From the NCBI GenBank assembly GCA_052400625.1, contig JBQTGH010000002.1: a stretch of DNA of 64,000 nt. One strand, 5' to 3'. Source of the stretch: Thermophagus sp052400625 (lineage in GTDB: Bacteria > Bacteroidota > Bacteroidia > Bacteroidales > Marinilabiliaceae). A model generated the notes under the pieces. That model saw nothing but the letters and a program-made list of their open reading frames with translations, was not told the origin of the DNA and made no database searches. Shown here in pieces: positions 35,342 through 44,055 of the stretch. A program made the translations under genes and the position numbers. Numbering within the stretch: position 1 is the stretch's first letter; the number at the start of each line of letters is the position of its first letter.

Positions 35342-37114
35342 ATGAAGAAATTTCTCAAGTACACACTAGCTGTCATTGTTGGCTCGTTTGTTACCATTGG
35401 AATCCTCTTAATTGGATTCTTTATAATGGTTGGAATAATGGCCGCCTCAAGCCAAAAGGAAGTAACTGTAAAAGATAACAGTATTCTGGTATTAAAACTG
35501 GACGGTCCCATAGTGGAAAGAAAATCATCTGACCCCATATCTGAAGCTTTTTCTGAATTATTAGGCGAAACTGCTCCCATTGGGCTCAATCAAATTCTCT
35601 CTTCCATAAAAAAAGCTCAGCGAGATGACCGCATCAAGGGCATTTATATGGAGTCAGGAATCGTCATGGGTGGGTATGCATCTATTGAGGAAATCAGAAA
35701 TGCGCTGTTAGAGTTCAAAAAAGCAGGCAAATTTATTATCAGTTTTGCATCTATTTATTCCCAAAAATCTTATTATCTGGCATCAGCAGCGGATAAAGTA
35801 TACCTCAATCCTGGAGGAATGCTTGAATTTCAAGGGATCAGTGCCAATCGTACTTTCTTTAAAAATACCTTGGAAAAGCTTGGAATCGAAATGCAAGTTT
35901 TCCGACATGGTGAATTTAAATCAGCCGTTGAACCATTCACCCGAACAGAAATGAGCGAAGCAGCTCGCCTACAAACCCAAACCTATACTCATTCCATTTG
36001 GCGTCATATCTTAACCAAAATTGATGCCTCTCGAAAATTAGGATTGGAAAAGCTTAATAATATTGCCGATCAGGTTCCCATGTTCCAAAATGAAAATTTT
36101 CTCATACAATCAGGACTAGTGGACGCATTAAAATATAAAGATCAGGTTCTCATTGAGCTCAAGGACTCTACCAACACAAACTACAAAAAAGATCTTAACA
36201 GCATAAACATCCGAAAGTATGCCGATGTTTATGTACCGGATAACAAAAAAGGAATTTCAAAAAATAAAATTGCTATAATTTATGCCGAAGGTGAAATTGA
36301 CGGATCAGATTCCGAAGGGATCGTTTCCGATGATTTATCCCGTACCATTCGTCAAGCCCGCCGCGACTCAACAATAAAGGCTGTTGTTCTACGGATCAAC
36401 TCTCCTGGTGGATCGGCATTAGGGTCAGAAATTATTTGGCGCGAAGTAAAATTAACTTCTGACACAAAACCTCTGATTGTCTCCATGGGGGATTTGGCGG
36501 CATCAGGTGGCTATTACATAGCTTGTGCTGCCGATACAATTGTGGCACATCCGAATACACTAACCGGCTCAATAGGGGTATTTGGACTTATTCCGAATGT
36601 AAAAGGTCTTTTCAATAAAATAGGAATCACAACCGACAGAGTTAAGACCAATAAGTTTGCAGACATGCCGGCCATTGACAGGCCTTTTACGCCTGATGAG
36701 AAAGAATTAATGCAGGCATTTGTAGAAAATACATACAACACTTTTATTGGTCGATGCGCAGAAGGCAGGAAAACCTCTAAAGCAGCCATTGACGAGATTG
36801 GACAGGGACGTGTATGGAGTGGCAAAGATGCATTAGAAATCAATCTGGTTGATGTATTAGGGGGCATAGGCAGAGCGGTTGAAATAGCTGCACAAAAAGC
36901 AAATATCGCAGATAATTTCAGAATTGTGGAATTGCCTGAAGAACTAACTCCTATGGAGCAATTTTTGAAAAATATTACAGGGGATGCAAAAGCATACATG
37001 AATAACTTATTTTGGAATAGTTCAGAATATGCAAGAACCCTTAGAATCATTAATGGTATGCAGGATAGCTACCCGATACAGGCAAGGATTCCATATGAAA
37101 TCAGCCTAAATTAA
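35342..37114 (+). CDS. sppA: Signal peptide peptidase SppA, 67-kDa type
   Basis: This membrane-anchored serine protease degrades leftover signal peptides. Starting at the ATG at 35342, it has an N-terminal membrane anchor (LAVIVGSFVTIGILLIGFFI) and two peptidase S49 domains. The catalytic lysine is Lys193 in GEFKSAVEPFTR of the first domain, and the nucleophile is Ser388 in GDLAASGGYYIACAAD of the second. The total of 590 residues matches the tandem-domain form known from E. coli. A TTG two codons upstream is a possible alternative start. A GGCTGTC-type terminator follows 57 bp later. Confidence 0.95.
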   Translation: MKKFLKYTLAVIVGSFVTIGILLIGFFIMVGIMAASSQKEVTVKDNSILVLKLDGPIVERKSSDPISEAFSELLGETAPIGLNQILSSIKKAQRDDRIKGIYMESGIVMGGYASIEEIRNALLEFKKAGKFIISFASIYSQKSYYLASAADKVYLNPGGMLEFQGISANRTFFKNTLEKLGIEMQVFRHGEFKSAVEPFTRTEMSEAARLQTQTYTHSIWRHILTKIDASRKLGLEKLNNIADQVPMFQNENFLIQSGLVDALKYKDQVLIELKDSTNTNYKKDLNSINIRKYADVYVPDNKKGISKNKIAIIYAEGEIDGSDSEGIVSDDLSRTIRQARRDSTIKAVVLRINSPGGSALGSEIIWREVKLTSDTKPLIVSMGDLAASGGYYIACAADTIVAHPNTLTGSIGVFGLIPNVKGLFNKIGITTDRVKTNKFADMPAIDRPFTPDEKELMQAFVENTYNTFIGRCAEGRKTSKAAIDEIGQGRVWSGKDALEINLVDVLGGIGRAVEIAAQKANIADNFRIVELPEELTPMEQFLKNITGDAKAYMNNLFWNSSEYARTLRIINGMQDSYPIQARIPYEISLN

Positions 37115-37170
37115 TTTTTTAAATTTACTATCAAAAACGGATAAACTTATCAATTATCTTTCCAAGATAA

Positions 37171-37207
37171 AGAAGGCTGTCTGATTCATTTGGACAGCCT
37201 CTTTCTA
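37171..37207 (+). terminator. Terminator after sppA (GGCTGTCC family)
   Basis: AGGCTGTC at 37174 pairs with GACAGCCT ending at 37200 around an 11-nt loop, followed by CTTTCT. The stem core is the same as in the terminators at 25955 and 40882. Confidence 0.75.
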
Positions 37208-37221
37208 GCTAATAGAAAAAT

Positions 37222-38307
37222 ATGAGATGGACTCCTCGGATTTTACTGTATCCTTTTTCGATACTCTTCTGTATCCTTGTCAGGATAAAGAATTTCCTTT
37301 ATGATAAGAGAATACTTAAAAGCCACTCATATTCTATACCAATAATCTCAATAGGAAATTTAACTGTGGGTGGAACCGGGAAAACTCCCATGACCGAATT
37401 CCTGATCAGGCATCTTTCCCCTCAATACCGGTGCGCACTCCTCAGCCGGGGATATGGCAGAAAAACAAAAGGGCCATTGGAGGCATCTCTAGAAAGCACT
37501 TCTACGACCATTGGTGATGAGCCCATGCAGATGAAGCTTAAATTCCCAGATCTTAAAGTCGTTGTGGCAGAAAAGCGTGTTTTAGGAATGGACATACTTC
37601 TCAAAGCAAATCCTAGTCCGGAAGTAGTTCTGTTGGACGATGCCTTTCAACACAGAGCTATTAAACCAGGACTCTCCATGCTAATTGTGGATTATTTTCG
37701 TCCAATAAACCAAGATTGGTGTTTGCCTGCAGGAAACCTTCGCGAGCCCAGGAAGGGCATAAAACGGGCAAAAATCGTTATTATTAACAAATGTCCTCCT
37801 AATTTACCATGGGAAGAAGCTCTAAAAATCAGCAAAAGTATGGCACTACCTTCTTCTCTAAAACTGTTTTTTAGTAGCATTGTTTATTGCCAACCGAAGC
37901 CATTATCAACAATGGGGAAACAACAAGCGAGGATCGATTCCACTTGGGAAGCCAATCTCTCAATTATTGCAGTAGCAGGCATTGGAAATCCAAATCCCTT
38001 TTTCAAAGAAGCAAGACGTAGGGGAAATGTGCTAAAGACTATCGCTTATCCGGACCATCATAATTTTTCTGATAAAGACATCAAAAAGCTTAATCTCATG
38101 CTAGAACAATCCGGACCGGAAACCATTATACTAACCACTGAAAAAGATGCGGTTCGCTTACTACAAAAAGATCTGGATTTTGCAATATCAAATAAAATAT
38201 GGTACGTTCCAATTAAACTAACGATTCTATTTAACCAACAGGATCCCTTCCTGAAAACTATAAATAACTATGTTAAAGGAAATAAAAGAAACAGCAAGTT
38301 TTCTTAG
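37222..38307 (+). CDS. lpxK: Tetraacyldisaccharide 4'-kinase (lipid A synthesis)
   Basis: LpxK phosphorylates the 4' position of the lipid A disaccharide at the inner face of the inner membrane. The 361 residues begin with a hydrophobic anchor (ILLYPFSILFCILVRI) and the Walker A motif IGNLTVGGTGKTPMTEFLI near residue 45. CALLSRGYGRKTKGP and LLDDAFQHRAIKPGLSMLIV are further LpxK signatures. Its 3' end overlaps the next gene by 38 bp, which suggests translational coupling. It confirms an LPS-making cell envelope. Confidence 0.96.
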   Translation: MRWTPRILLYPFSILFCILVRIKNFLYDKRILKSHSYSIPIISIGNLTVGGTGKTPMTEFLIRHLSPQYRCALLSRGYGRKTKGPLEASLESTSTTIGDEPMQMKLKFPDLKVVVAEKRVLGMDILLKANPSPEVVLLDDAFQHRAIKPGLSMLIVDYFRPINQDWCLPAGNLREPRKGIKRAKIVIINKCPPNLPWEEALKISKSMALPSSLKLFFSSIVYCQPKPLSTMGKQQARIDSTWEANLSIIAVAGIGNPNPFFKEARRRGNVLKTIAYPDHHNFSDKDIKKLNLMLEQSGPETIILTTEKDAVRLLQKDLDFAISNKIWYVPIKLTILFNQQDPFLKTINNYVKGNKRNSKFS

Positions 38308-39082
38308 AAAACATTATTCCCCTGCTGCAGAAACAGCCATTGTTCTGGGCACGGGACTCGGAGGCCTCGTAAAAGAAATAGATATTCAGGCAACTATTGC
38401 TTATCAGGAGATCCCCAATTTCCCCGTTTCAACTGTTGAGGGCCATGAAGGCAGACTCATTTTCGGAAAGATTGGGGATACTGAGATAATCGCTATGCAA
38501 GGACGGTTCCACTATTACGAAGGATACTCCTTGCAGCAGGTCACATTTCCTATTCGCGTCATGCAATTCCTTGGTATTAAGACTCTAATCGTATCAAATG
38601 CCAGTGGAGGGTTAAATCCCGATTATAAGGTAGGGGATATCATGGTTATTACCGACCACATCAATATGTTTGGAGACAACCCGCTCATCGGAAGAAATTT
38701 GGAGGAACTGGGCCCACGTTTCCCGGATATGAGCGAACCTTACAGTAAAGATCTCACAGAAAAAGCTTTTTCCATTGCTGACAAGCACGGTATCACACTC
38801 CGAAAAGGGGTATATGTGGGAACATCCGGTCCAACTTTTGAAACGCCGGCAGAATATAAGTTTTTCCGAATTATTGGTGGAGACGCAGTGGGCATGTCTA
38901 CAGTTCCGGAAGTCATCGTTGCCTGTCATGCCGGAATTACCTGCTTTGGAATTAGCATTATAACCGACTCCGGAGTTCCGGGGCAAATCGTAGAAATATC
39001 ACACGAGGAAGTGCAAAAAGTAGCAGCCGAGGCAGAACCCAATATGACAAAAATTATAAAAGAACTAATCACTACGTTATAA
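38270..39082 (+). CDS. Purine nucleoside phosphorylase (trimeric PNP family)
   Basis: This enzyme splits purine nucleosides to base and ribose-1-phosphate. Of 270 residues, AIVLGTGLGGLVKEI, PNFPVSTVEGHEGRLIFG and VSNASGGLNPDYKVGDIM bind phosphate and ribose, and VGTSGPTFETPAEYKFFR with GMSTVPEVIVACHAGI are the classic PNP signature (H-x-G). It is of the low-molecular-mass trimeric type (XapA/PunA-like), specific for inosine and guanosine in most cases. The start lies inside lpxK, in another frame. Confidence 0.94.
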   Translation: MLKEIKETASFLRKHYSPAAETAIVLGTGLGGLVKEIDIQATIAYQEIPNFPVSTVEGHEGRLIFGKIGDTEIIAMQGRFHYYEGYSLQQVTFPIRVMQFLGIKTLIVSNASGGLNPDYKVGDIMVITDHINMFGDNPLIGRNLEELGPRFPDMSEPYSKDLTEKAFSIADKHGITLRKGVYVGTSGPTFETPAEYKFFRIIGGDAVGMSTVPEVIVACHAGITCFGISIITDSGVPGQIVEISHEEVQKVAAEAEPNMTKIIKELITTL

Positions 39083-39087
39083 AAAAA

Positions 39088-39131
39088 ATCACCCGGAAAC
39101 GTAATTATATGTTTCCGGGTAATTTTTTCCA
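39088..39131. terminator. Bidirectional terminator between PNP and hflX
   Basis: ACCCGGAAAC at 39091 pairs with GTTTCCGGGT at 39111 around a 10-nt loop. T-rich sequence follows on the plus strand (AATTTTTT) and A-rich sequence precedes it, so it can serve both the plus-strand PNP gene and the converging hflX gene. Confidence 0.82.
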
Positions 39132-39144
39132 AAGTGCATGAATA

Positions 39145-40365
39145 TTAATGATCCTCATCAGGATCAATTATTGGATAAAGAAAATCATTAAATGGAAACC
39201 GGGTAACATGAATTTTCACCACCTCTCTGTACAGTAATTCCCGAAACTCTTCAAAATTATTTTTCTCTTTAGCCGAAATAAAAATACTTTTTCCACTCTT
39301 AGCCATCCAACTATTCTTTAGGTCATCAAGAGAATAATTCTCCCTGGTGGCAGGTGTCAGATCATCTTCTTCCTTCGGCACGTATTTAAATGCATCAATT
39401 TTATTAAAAACCATAATCATCGGTTTTTCCCGGTCATTAATTTCATGGAGGGTCTGATTTACCACTTCAATCTGTTTCTCAAAACCGGGATGAGAAATAT
39501 CCACCACATGTAATAAGATATCTGCTTCTCTCACTTCATCCAAAGTCGACTTAAACGATTCCACTAAGTGGTGAGGTAATTTTCGAATAAAACCAACAGT
39601 GTCAGAAAGCAAAAAAGGCAAATTACCCACCACAACTTTTCGGACGGTTGTATCGAGGGTCGCAAACAATTTATTTTCGGCAAAAACATTACTTTTTGTA
39701 AGCGCATTCATAATGGTGCTCTTCCCTACATTGGTATATCCCACTAAAGCCACCCTAACTAGTTTTCCTCTGTTTTTTCGTTGTGTAGCTTTCTGCTTGT
39801 CAATTTTATTAAGATCAGCTTTCAGTTTTGCTATCTTATCCCGAATAATTCGACGGTCTGTTTCGATCTCCTTTTCTCCAGGACCACGCATCCCAATTCC
39901 ACCACGTTGTCGCTCCAGGTGAGTCCACATTCTTGTAAGCCTAGGTAACAAATACTGATACTGGGCCAATTCCACTTGAGTTTTAGCATGGGCTGTCCGT
40001 GCCCTCTTGGCAAATATATCCAGAATAAGATTAGTGCGATCCAAAATTCTTCTACGAAAAGCCTCTTCGAGATTTTTTAACTGAGAAGGCGTCAGTTCAT
40101 CATCAAAAATAACAGCATTAACCTCTTCATGAACCTTTACATAAGCGACCATTTCTTCTAGTTTTCCACTTCCCACAAAAAAGCGCTTATCCGGAACCGA
40201 CAACGACTGAACAAATCTCATAACGGGAACGGCCCCGGCCGTTTCAGCCAGAAATGCCAATTCTTCAAGATATTCATTGACTTCTTGCTCACTCACATCG
40301 GGTGTACGCACAGCAACCAGAATTACCTTTTCAATCTCTTTTGCTGTAGATATCAGATCGTTCAT
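39145..40365 (-). CDS. hflX: Ribosome-associated GTPase HflX
   Basis: HflX is a GTPase that binds and splits stalled ribosomes. The N-terminal domain (about 1-190) has AVRTPDVSEQEVNEYLEELA and the glycine-rich RGGIGMRGPGEKEIETDRR linker. The G domain from about residue 205 carries VALVGYTNVGKSTIMNALTK (G1), DTVGFIRKLPHHLVESFKST (G3) and VFNKID (G4). At 406 residues it is of normal length. It is a single-gene unit with a TATATTTG box 23 bp before the start. Confidence 0.96.
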   Translation of the reverse strand: MNDLISTAKEIEKVILVAVRTPDVSEQEVNEYLEELAFLAETAGAVPVMRFVQSLSVPDKRFFVGSGKLEEMVAYVKVHEEVNAVIFDDELTPSQLKNLEEAFRRRILDRTNLILDIFAKRARTAHAKTQVELAQYQYLLPRLTRMWTHLERQRGGIGMRGPGEKEIETDRRIIRDKIAKLKADLNKIDKQKATQRKNRGKLVRVALVGYTNVGKSTIMNALTKSNVFAENKLFATLDTTVRKVVVGNLPFLLSDTVGFIRKLPHHLVESFKSTLDEVREADILLHVVDISHPGFEKQIEVVNQTLHEINDREKPMIMVFNKIDAFKYVPKEEDDLTPATRENYSLDDLKNSWMAKSGKSIFISAKEKNNFEEFRELLYREVVKIHVTRFPFNDFLYPIIDPDEDH

Positions 40366-40387
40366 TAAGTAAGAATTGTTAAGTTTT

Positions 40388-40395
40388 CAAATATA
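40388..40395 (-). promoter_or_regulatory. Putative -7 box of the hflX promoter
   Basis: TATATTTG on the minus strand lies 23 bp before the hflX ATG and matches the Bacteroidota -7 element. A good TTTG -33 partner is not evident, so only the -7 half is supported. Confidence 0.45.
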
Positions 40396-40881
40396 GCTTT
40401 AGAACCTCCACATCATTGGTTTTCATTTATTATTGAAATAAATTGTCCATTTCGGAGAATCCCATTATTAATTCACTAGTCCTTTTAATAGGCAGATAAG
40501 ACAAAAGTAATTTAAATTGGTGGATAAAACGTTAAAATAGTAACCTGAAAATAGGAGTCAATTCAGCTCTCATATTACAAGAAGAGCCATCCAAAGAGTT
40601 TAAAAATAACTTAAAAATCGAAATCCTTTTTCGAAACAAATTTCAGATATCCGATTCTAAAGCATGTATCCCTTATTTATATAGTTTTAAATTTCAAAAG
40701 ACTTTTTTATTAATTGATCGGGCAGAAATAAACCAATCTTCTCCTGTCAAATTTATTGTCAGAAGATAGAATCAATCCGTTTCAAAAAGCAATTGATTAA
40801 TGAATTGTAATTCTATTTATTTAAATCTCAATAATGCTAAAAAAATGTCTTCCTTTCAAAACGATCTACCACTTAAATTAT
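40396..40881. other. Intergenic region upstream of hflX
   Basis: About 485 bp of AT-rich DNA with no convincing open frame, RNA or repeat. It separates the hflX start from the terminator of the TonB-like gene. Confidence 0.4.
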
Positions 40882-40919
40882 AAAAAAAGAGGCTGTCCCA
40901 AAAGACAGCCTCTTTTTTT
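40882..40919 (-). terminator. Terminator of the TonB-like gene (GGCTGTCC family)
   Basis: AAAAAGAGGCTGTC pairs with GACAGCCTCTTTTT around a CCAAAA-type loop, with A-runs and T-runs on both sides. It lies 25 bp after the stop of the minus-strand TonB-like gene and could act in both directions. Its core matches the terminators at 25955 and 37171. Confidence 0.85.
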
Positions 40920-40944
40920 ATCTTCTTCTTAAAACATTAAGGTT

Positions 40945-41625
40945 TTACTGCAATACAAAGTTTATAGGTACTGTATAAGAAACTCTTACAGATTTTCCCC
41001 GCTGCTTCCCTGGCTTCCATTTAGGCATGCTTTTCACTACCCTTAAAGCCTCTTTGTCAAGACTGGGATCAACACCTCGAGCAATTTCCACATCGGTTAT
41101 TGAACCATCCGTATTAACAACAAACTTCACATAAACACGTCCTTGAATTCCATTTTCCTGCGCGATGACCGGGTATTCAATCGTACTGGCAAGATACTTA
41201 TGAAGCGCCAACTCACCACCCGGGAATTCAGGCATCTCTTCTACAATAAAGAAAACCGGGGCTTCTTCCTCTTCCTCATCGGTGGTCATATCAGTAAAAT
41301 CCACTTCAGTCTCCTCAGTAGCTTCAGTGTCCTGAATAATCAACTCTTCTTCCAATTCCACATCATCTTGAACAATGTTCAAAATGTCGGTCACTTTTGG
41401 TGGTGGCGGTGGTGGTGGGGGTTTCACTTCATCCTGACGGGTGATCGGAATGATCTCCTCTTCAACTTCATCTTCCTCAATTTTCAAACCTTCGTTGACT
41501 TTCGTGTCAGTGGTTGTCCACTCGAAGGCGATGAAAACCAGAGAAAGCACCACAACAAGACCAATTTGCATGAAAACGGTCTTCTTGCTTTCCAAATCTG
41601 CTTTTGGCGACTTCTTTACTTCCAT
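40945..41625 (-). CDS. TonB-family energy transducer
   Basis: This 226-residue inner-membrane protein would pass proton-motive energy to outer-membrane transporters such as SusC. It has one N-terminal transmembrane helix (about 15-35, FMQIGLVVVLSLVFIAF), a proline run of eight (PPPPPPPP near residue 70) and an acidic linker (about 80-125) that spans the periplasm, and a TonB C-terminal domain (about 140-226) with GRVYVKFVVNTDGSITDVEI and KSMPKWKPGKQRGKSVRVSY. It lacks the nearby exbB/exbD genes of a full system. Partner choice among outer-membrane receptors is unknown. Confidence 0.93.
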   Translation of the reverse strand: MEVKKSPKADLESKKTVFMQIGLVVVLSLVFIAFEWTTTDTKVNEGLKIEEDEVEEEIIPITRQDEVKPPPPPPPPKVTDILNIVQDDVELEEELIIQDTEATEETEVDFTDMTTDEEEEEAPVFFIVEEMPEFPGGELALHKYLASTIEYPVIAQENGIQGRVYVKFVVNTDGSITDVEIARGVDPSLDKEALRVVKSMPKWKPGKQRGKSVRVSYTVPINFVLQ

Positions 41626-41884
41626 AAAAATCGAATTTTGGTGCCTAAATTAATGACTGTAAACGGTTTTCAATGTTTCTAATTCCCAAATTAAGGCAAA
41701 TTATGCCAAACGGGACGTTAAAAATAGGATTTTATTACCAATTCTGCGCATTTTTTTGGGTTCTTTTTAATTTAGTGAAACAACCAATCAACTTGTAAAT
41801 CCCTTTATAACAACAATAAAAACAAATTTAAAGTCCTATTATTAGGATCCGGATCCACACAGAATAATTTTTTCATAAAAATCT
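41626..41884. other. Intergenic region upstream of the TonB-like gene
   Basis: About 260 bp, AT-rich. TAAATTTG on the minus strand at 41830-41823 is a plausible -7 box for the TonB-like gene, giving a long leader of about 190 nt. A partial palindrome, GGATCCGGATCC, lies at 41847-41858. No gene is visible. Confidence 0.4.
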
Positions 41885-41917
41885 TTTGTCCAATTTCCCA
41901 AATTTACTTTATATTTG
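41885..41917 (+). promoter_or_regulatory. Promoter of tRNA-Ala
   Basis: TTTG at 41885-41888, a 21-nt spacer and TATATTTG at 41910-41917 fit the Bacteroidota consensus. The tRNA starts 14 bp after the -7 box. Confidence 0.65.
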
Positions 41918-41930
41918 CACAGCAAAATCA

Positions 41931-42004
41931 GGGGGTGTAGCTCAGTTGGCTAGAGCGCATGACTGGCAGTCATGAGGTCAGGGGTTCGACTCCCCTCATC
42001 TCCA
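41931..42004 (+). tRNA. tRNA-Ala (anticodon GGC)
   Basis: The 74-nt cloverleaf has acceptor GGGGGTG against CATCTCC, including the G3-U70 pair that marks alanine tRNAs. The anticodon stem CATGA/TCATG encloses CTGGCAG, giving anticodon GGC. The T arm is AGGGG-TTCGACT-CCCCT. CCA is not encoded (CCT follows). Confidence 0.96.
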
Positions 42005-42020
42005 CCTACTAAATTAATAT

Positions 42021-42047
42021 AAACCGGGCAAAAAGTCCGGTTTTTTT
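42021..42047 (+). terminator. Terminator after tRNA-Ala
   Basis: AAACCGG pairs with CCGGTTT around GCAAAAAGT and is followed by a T-run. Confidence 0.82.
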
Positions 42048-42133
42048 ATTTTAATTAATGTCTATTTCAGAAAGTTTAACAACCCATCTTTCCGTTATGG
42101 TTAGGATACAGTAACTTTGTACCTTAAATTTGA

Positions 42134-42274
42134 TCCTATTCAGCCAAAATACATGAGCTTTTGAGTTCGAAGGCGATGCCATTGATTCCCGAACCATTGT
42201 TTCTGGAGGCGAAATCATACCAGCTCTTCGAATTTATCAATGTCAAACATCAATCGCCAGAATATCTGAAATGA
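42134..42274 (+). pseudogene. Possible relic of an AraC-family regulator (46 codons)
   Basis: An open frame between two stop codons reads HELLSSKAMPLIPEPLFLEA followed by KSYQLFEFINVKHQSPEYLK. The spacing of LEAK and a following leucine-rich stretch recalls the segment of AraC-type regulators just before their helix-turn-helix (LYLEAKALELL-type). No start codon and no DNA-binding domain remain. The frame ends inside the next gene's start codon. It could equally be chance. Confidence 0.3.
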
Positions 42275-43374
42275 CAGACAACTCAGGAAAAATCATACGC
42301 AGTATTCGTCCGGTCAGAATATTTCTTCCCATAGCAATTGGTTTATCAGTAACCGCATATTTGCTATATCGGGAGTTTGATCCCAATAGTTTTAACCTCA
42401 TTAGTTTCTCTGGATGGTCTTTCTTCTGGCTCCTTTTTTCATTTGCACTGATGGCAGTTCGCGATTTTGGCTATATGTTGAGACTTCGCATTTTGACCAA
42501 CAAAAAATTAACATGGAGAAAAGCCTTTAATATTATAATGCTTTGGGAGTTTACTTCAGCAATTACCCCCTCTGCAATAGGAGGCACCAGCGTTGCTATT
42601 TTTTTCGTAAACAAAGAAGGAATAAGTGTTGGACGTAGCACGGCTGTGGTAATGGTAACCTCTTTTCTTGATGAGTTATACTTTATATTCACCTTCCCTA
42701 TTCTGCTTTTTTTTCTAGGTCGGTCAGATATATTTGTCCTAGATCCATCAGCCCCAGCCATACCATGGTTTCAAAACAAATTTTTCCTCCTAGCCTTGGG
42801 AGGATATTTCATAAAATTAATCTACACACTAATTTTAAGCTACGGATTATTCATCAATCCCCGCGGTCTTAAGTGGCTCCTGTTAATGATTTTTAAGCTC
42901 CCCATTATCCGAAAATGGAGACCACAAGCCAACGAATCAGGAACCGACTTAATTCAGGCTTCTAGAGAATTCAAAGGTTGGCCATTACACCAATGGATGA
43001 AAGCGTTTTGGGCTACATTTTTCAGTTGGACTGCCAGATACTGGGTAGTAAATACGCTCATAATCACTTTTTTTGGCATCAGATGGCTCGGTTGGGAAGA
43101 TCATCTACATGTTTTCGGAAAGCAACTGGTAATGTGGATCATGATGCTGATTAGTCCAACACCTGGAGGTAGCGGATTTGCTGAATATGTGTTTAAGGAA
43201 TTCCTGGCGGCATTCATTCCTGCGGGGACTGGGATTGCCATTGCATTTTTGTGGCGAATCATCAGCTATTACCCCTACCTCTTTATTGGAACTTTTCTTG
43301 TTCCCAGGTGGATTAAAAAGCACTTTATCAGCCATAAGCACAAAATTGAGTCCTCAAAGAACGGTTCCTTTTGA
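42271..43374 (+). CDS. LPG-synthase-type transmembrane protein (UPF0104/YbhN-like flippase family)
   Basis: This 367-residue inner-membrane protein has about eight helices and belongs to the lysylphosphatidylglycerol synthase transmembrane family. Markers are WEFTSAITPSAIGGTSVAIF near residue 90 and MLISPTPGGSGFAEYVFKEF near residue 300, which give the two conserved P-x-x-x-G-G patterns. It lacks the C-terminal aminoacyl-transferase domain of MprF, so it probably moves lipids or lipid-linked molecules. It is preceded by tRNA-Ala and a possible gene relic. Its substrate is unknown. Confidence 0.87.
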   Translation: MTDNSGKIIRSIRPVRIFLPIAIGLSVTAYLLYREFDPNSFNLISFSGWSFFWLLFSFALMAVRDFGYMLRLRILTNKKLTWRKAFNIIMLWEFTSAITPSAIGGTSVAIFFVNKEGISVGRSTAVVMVTSFLDELYFIFTFPILLFFLGRSDIFVLDPSAPAIPWFQNKFFLLALGGYFIKLIYTLILSYGLFINPRGLKWLLLMIFKLPIIRKWRPQANESGTDLIQASREFKGWPLHQWMKAFWATFFSWTARYWVVNTLIITFFGIRWLGWEDHLHVFGKQLVMWIMMLISPTPGGSGFAEYVFKEFLAAFIPAGTGIAIAFLWRIISYYPYLFIGTFLVPRWIKKHFISHKHKIESSKNGSF

Positions 43375-44055
43375 CCAAAGACTTCATTTTTGTGACCAAT
43401 TCCGTGAAGAAATATTCATTGCATCGTATCTTGCAACAAGACTTTTTAATTCATTTTTATAGAGAAGTATTTTAGAAAAAGATATTGAAAAGTATTTTTA
43501 ATGTCAGGCATTTAAATAATTTCCCCACCCACCCGATCAAACCCATTAACACTAAATAGGCTCTCTCATCCCACAAATCAACCCTAAGACAATAATTGGC
43601 AACCCTTTTTTACAAATGAAACCAGCATGACCAACTGAGTTTGTCGCAACAAGAGAATGTATAAAACTTAAGATCATGCGAGTTCCATCAGACCAATGAT
43701 TTAACCTAATTTTATACTGATGAAACGAGTATTGAAGTGTTCGCCCAAGAAGAACATGTATAAAATTCAGGCAATTCAGGCGCATTACGTTCGGCCAATA
43801 TTTTTCATCCGAATGAATCAAGCCTAGAGATGAAGGTTACCACAAACAATGCTGATCATTTAATATTTAAACATTTTCAGGAGAATGAATGAAGGATATC
43901 CTTCTTATAAAAGCCATTTGGAAGGAAATTGGATTTCTTTGATAGAGATATTTTTTTGTTGAAAAATTTATTTTGTACGGAATCCCTACAACTGGAGGAA
44001 TAGATTACCCTCTTATGAATTTATTTATATAATAACAAATTATAGAGGACAAACT
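43375..44055. other. Intergenic region before the ModA-like gene
   Basis: About 680 bp. An 89-codon minus-strand frame at 43552-43821 has no recognisable motif. The sequence AATGTATAAAACTT near 43655 recurs in similar form (ACATGTATAAAATTC) near 43758, perhaps a weak direct repeat. No promoter with both boxes could be assigned to the downstream gene. Confidence 0.4.

Noticed and set aside
43552..43821. 89-codon minus-strand frame in the gap before the ModA-like gene
   Set aside because: No recognisable domain, no promoter, odd composition; kept only as a mention in the intergenic entry.
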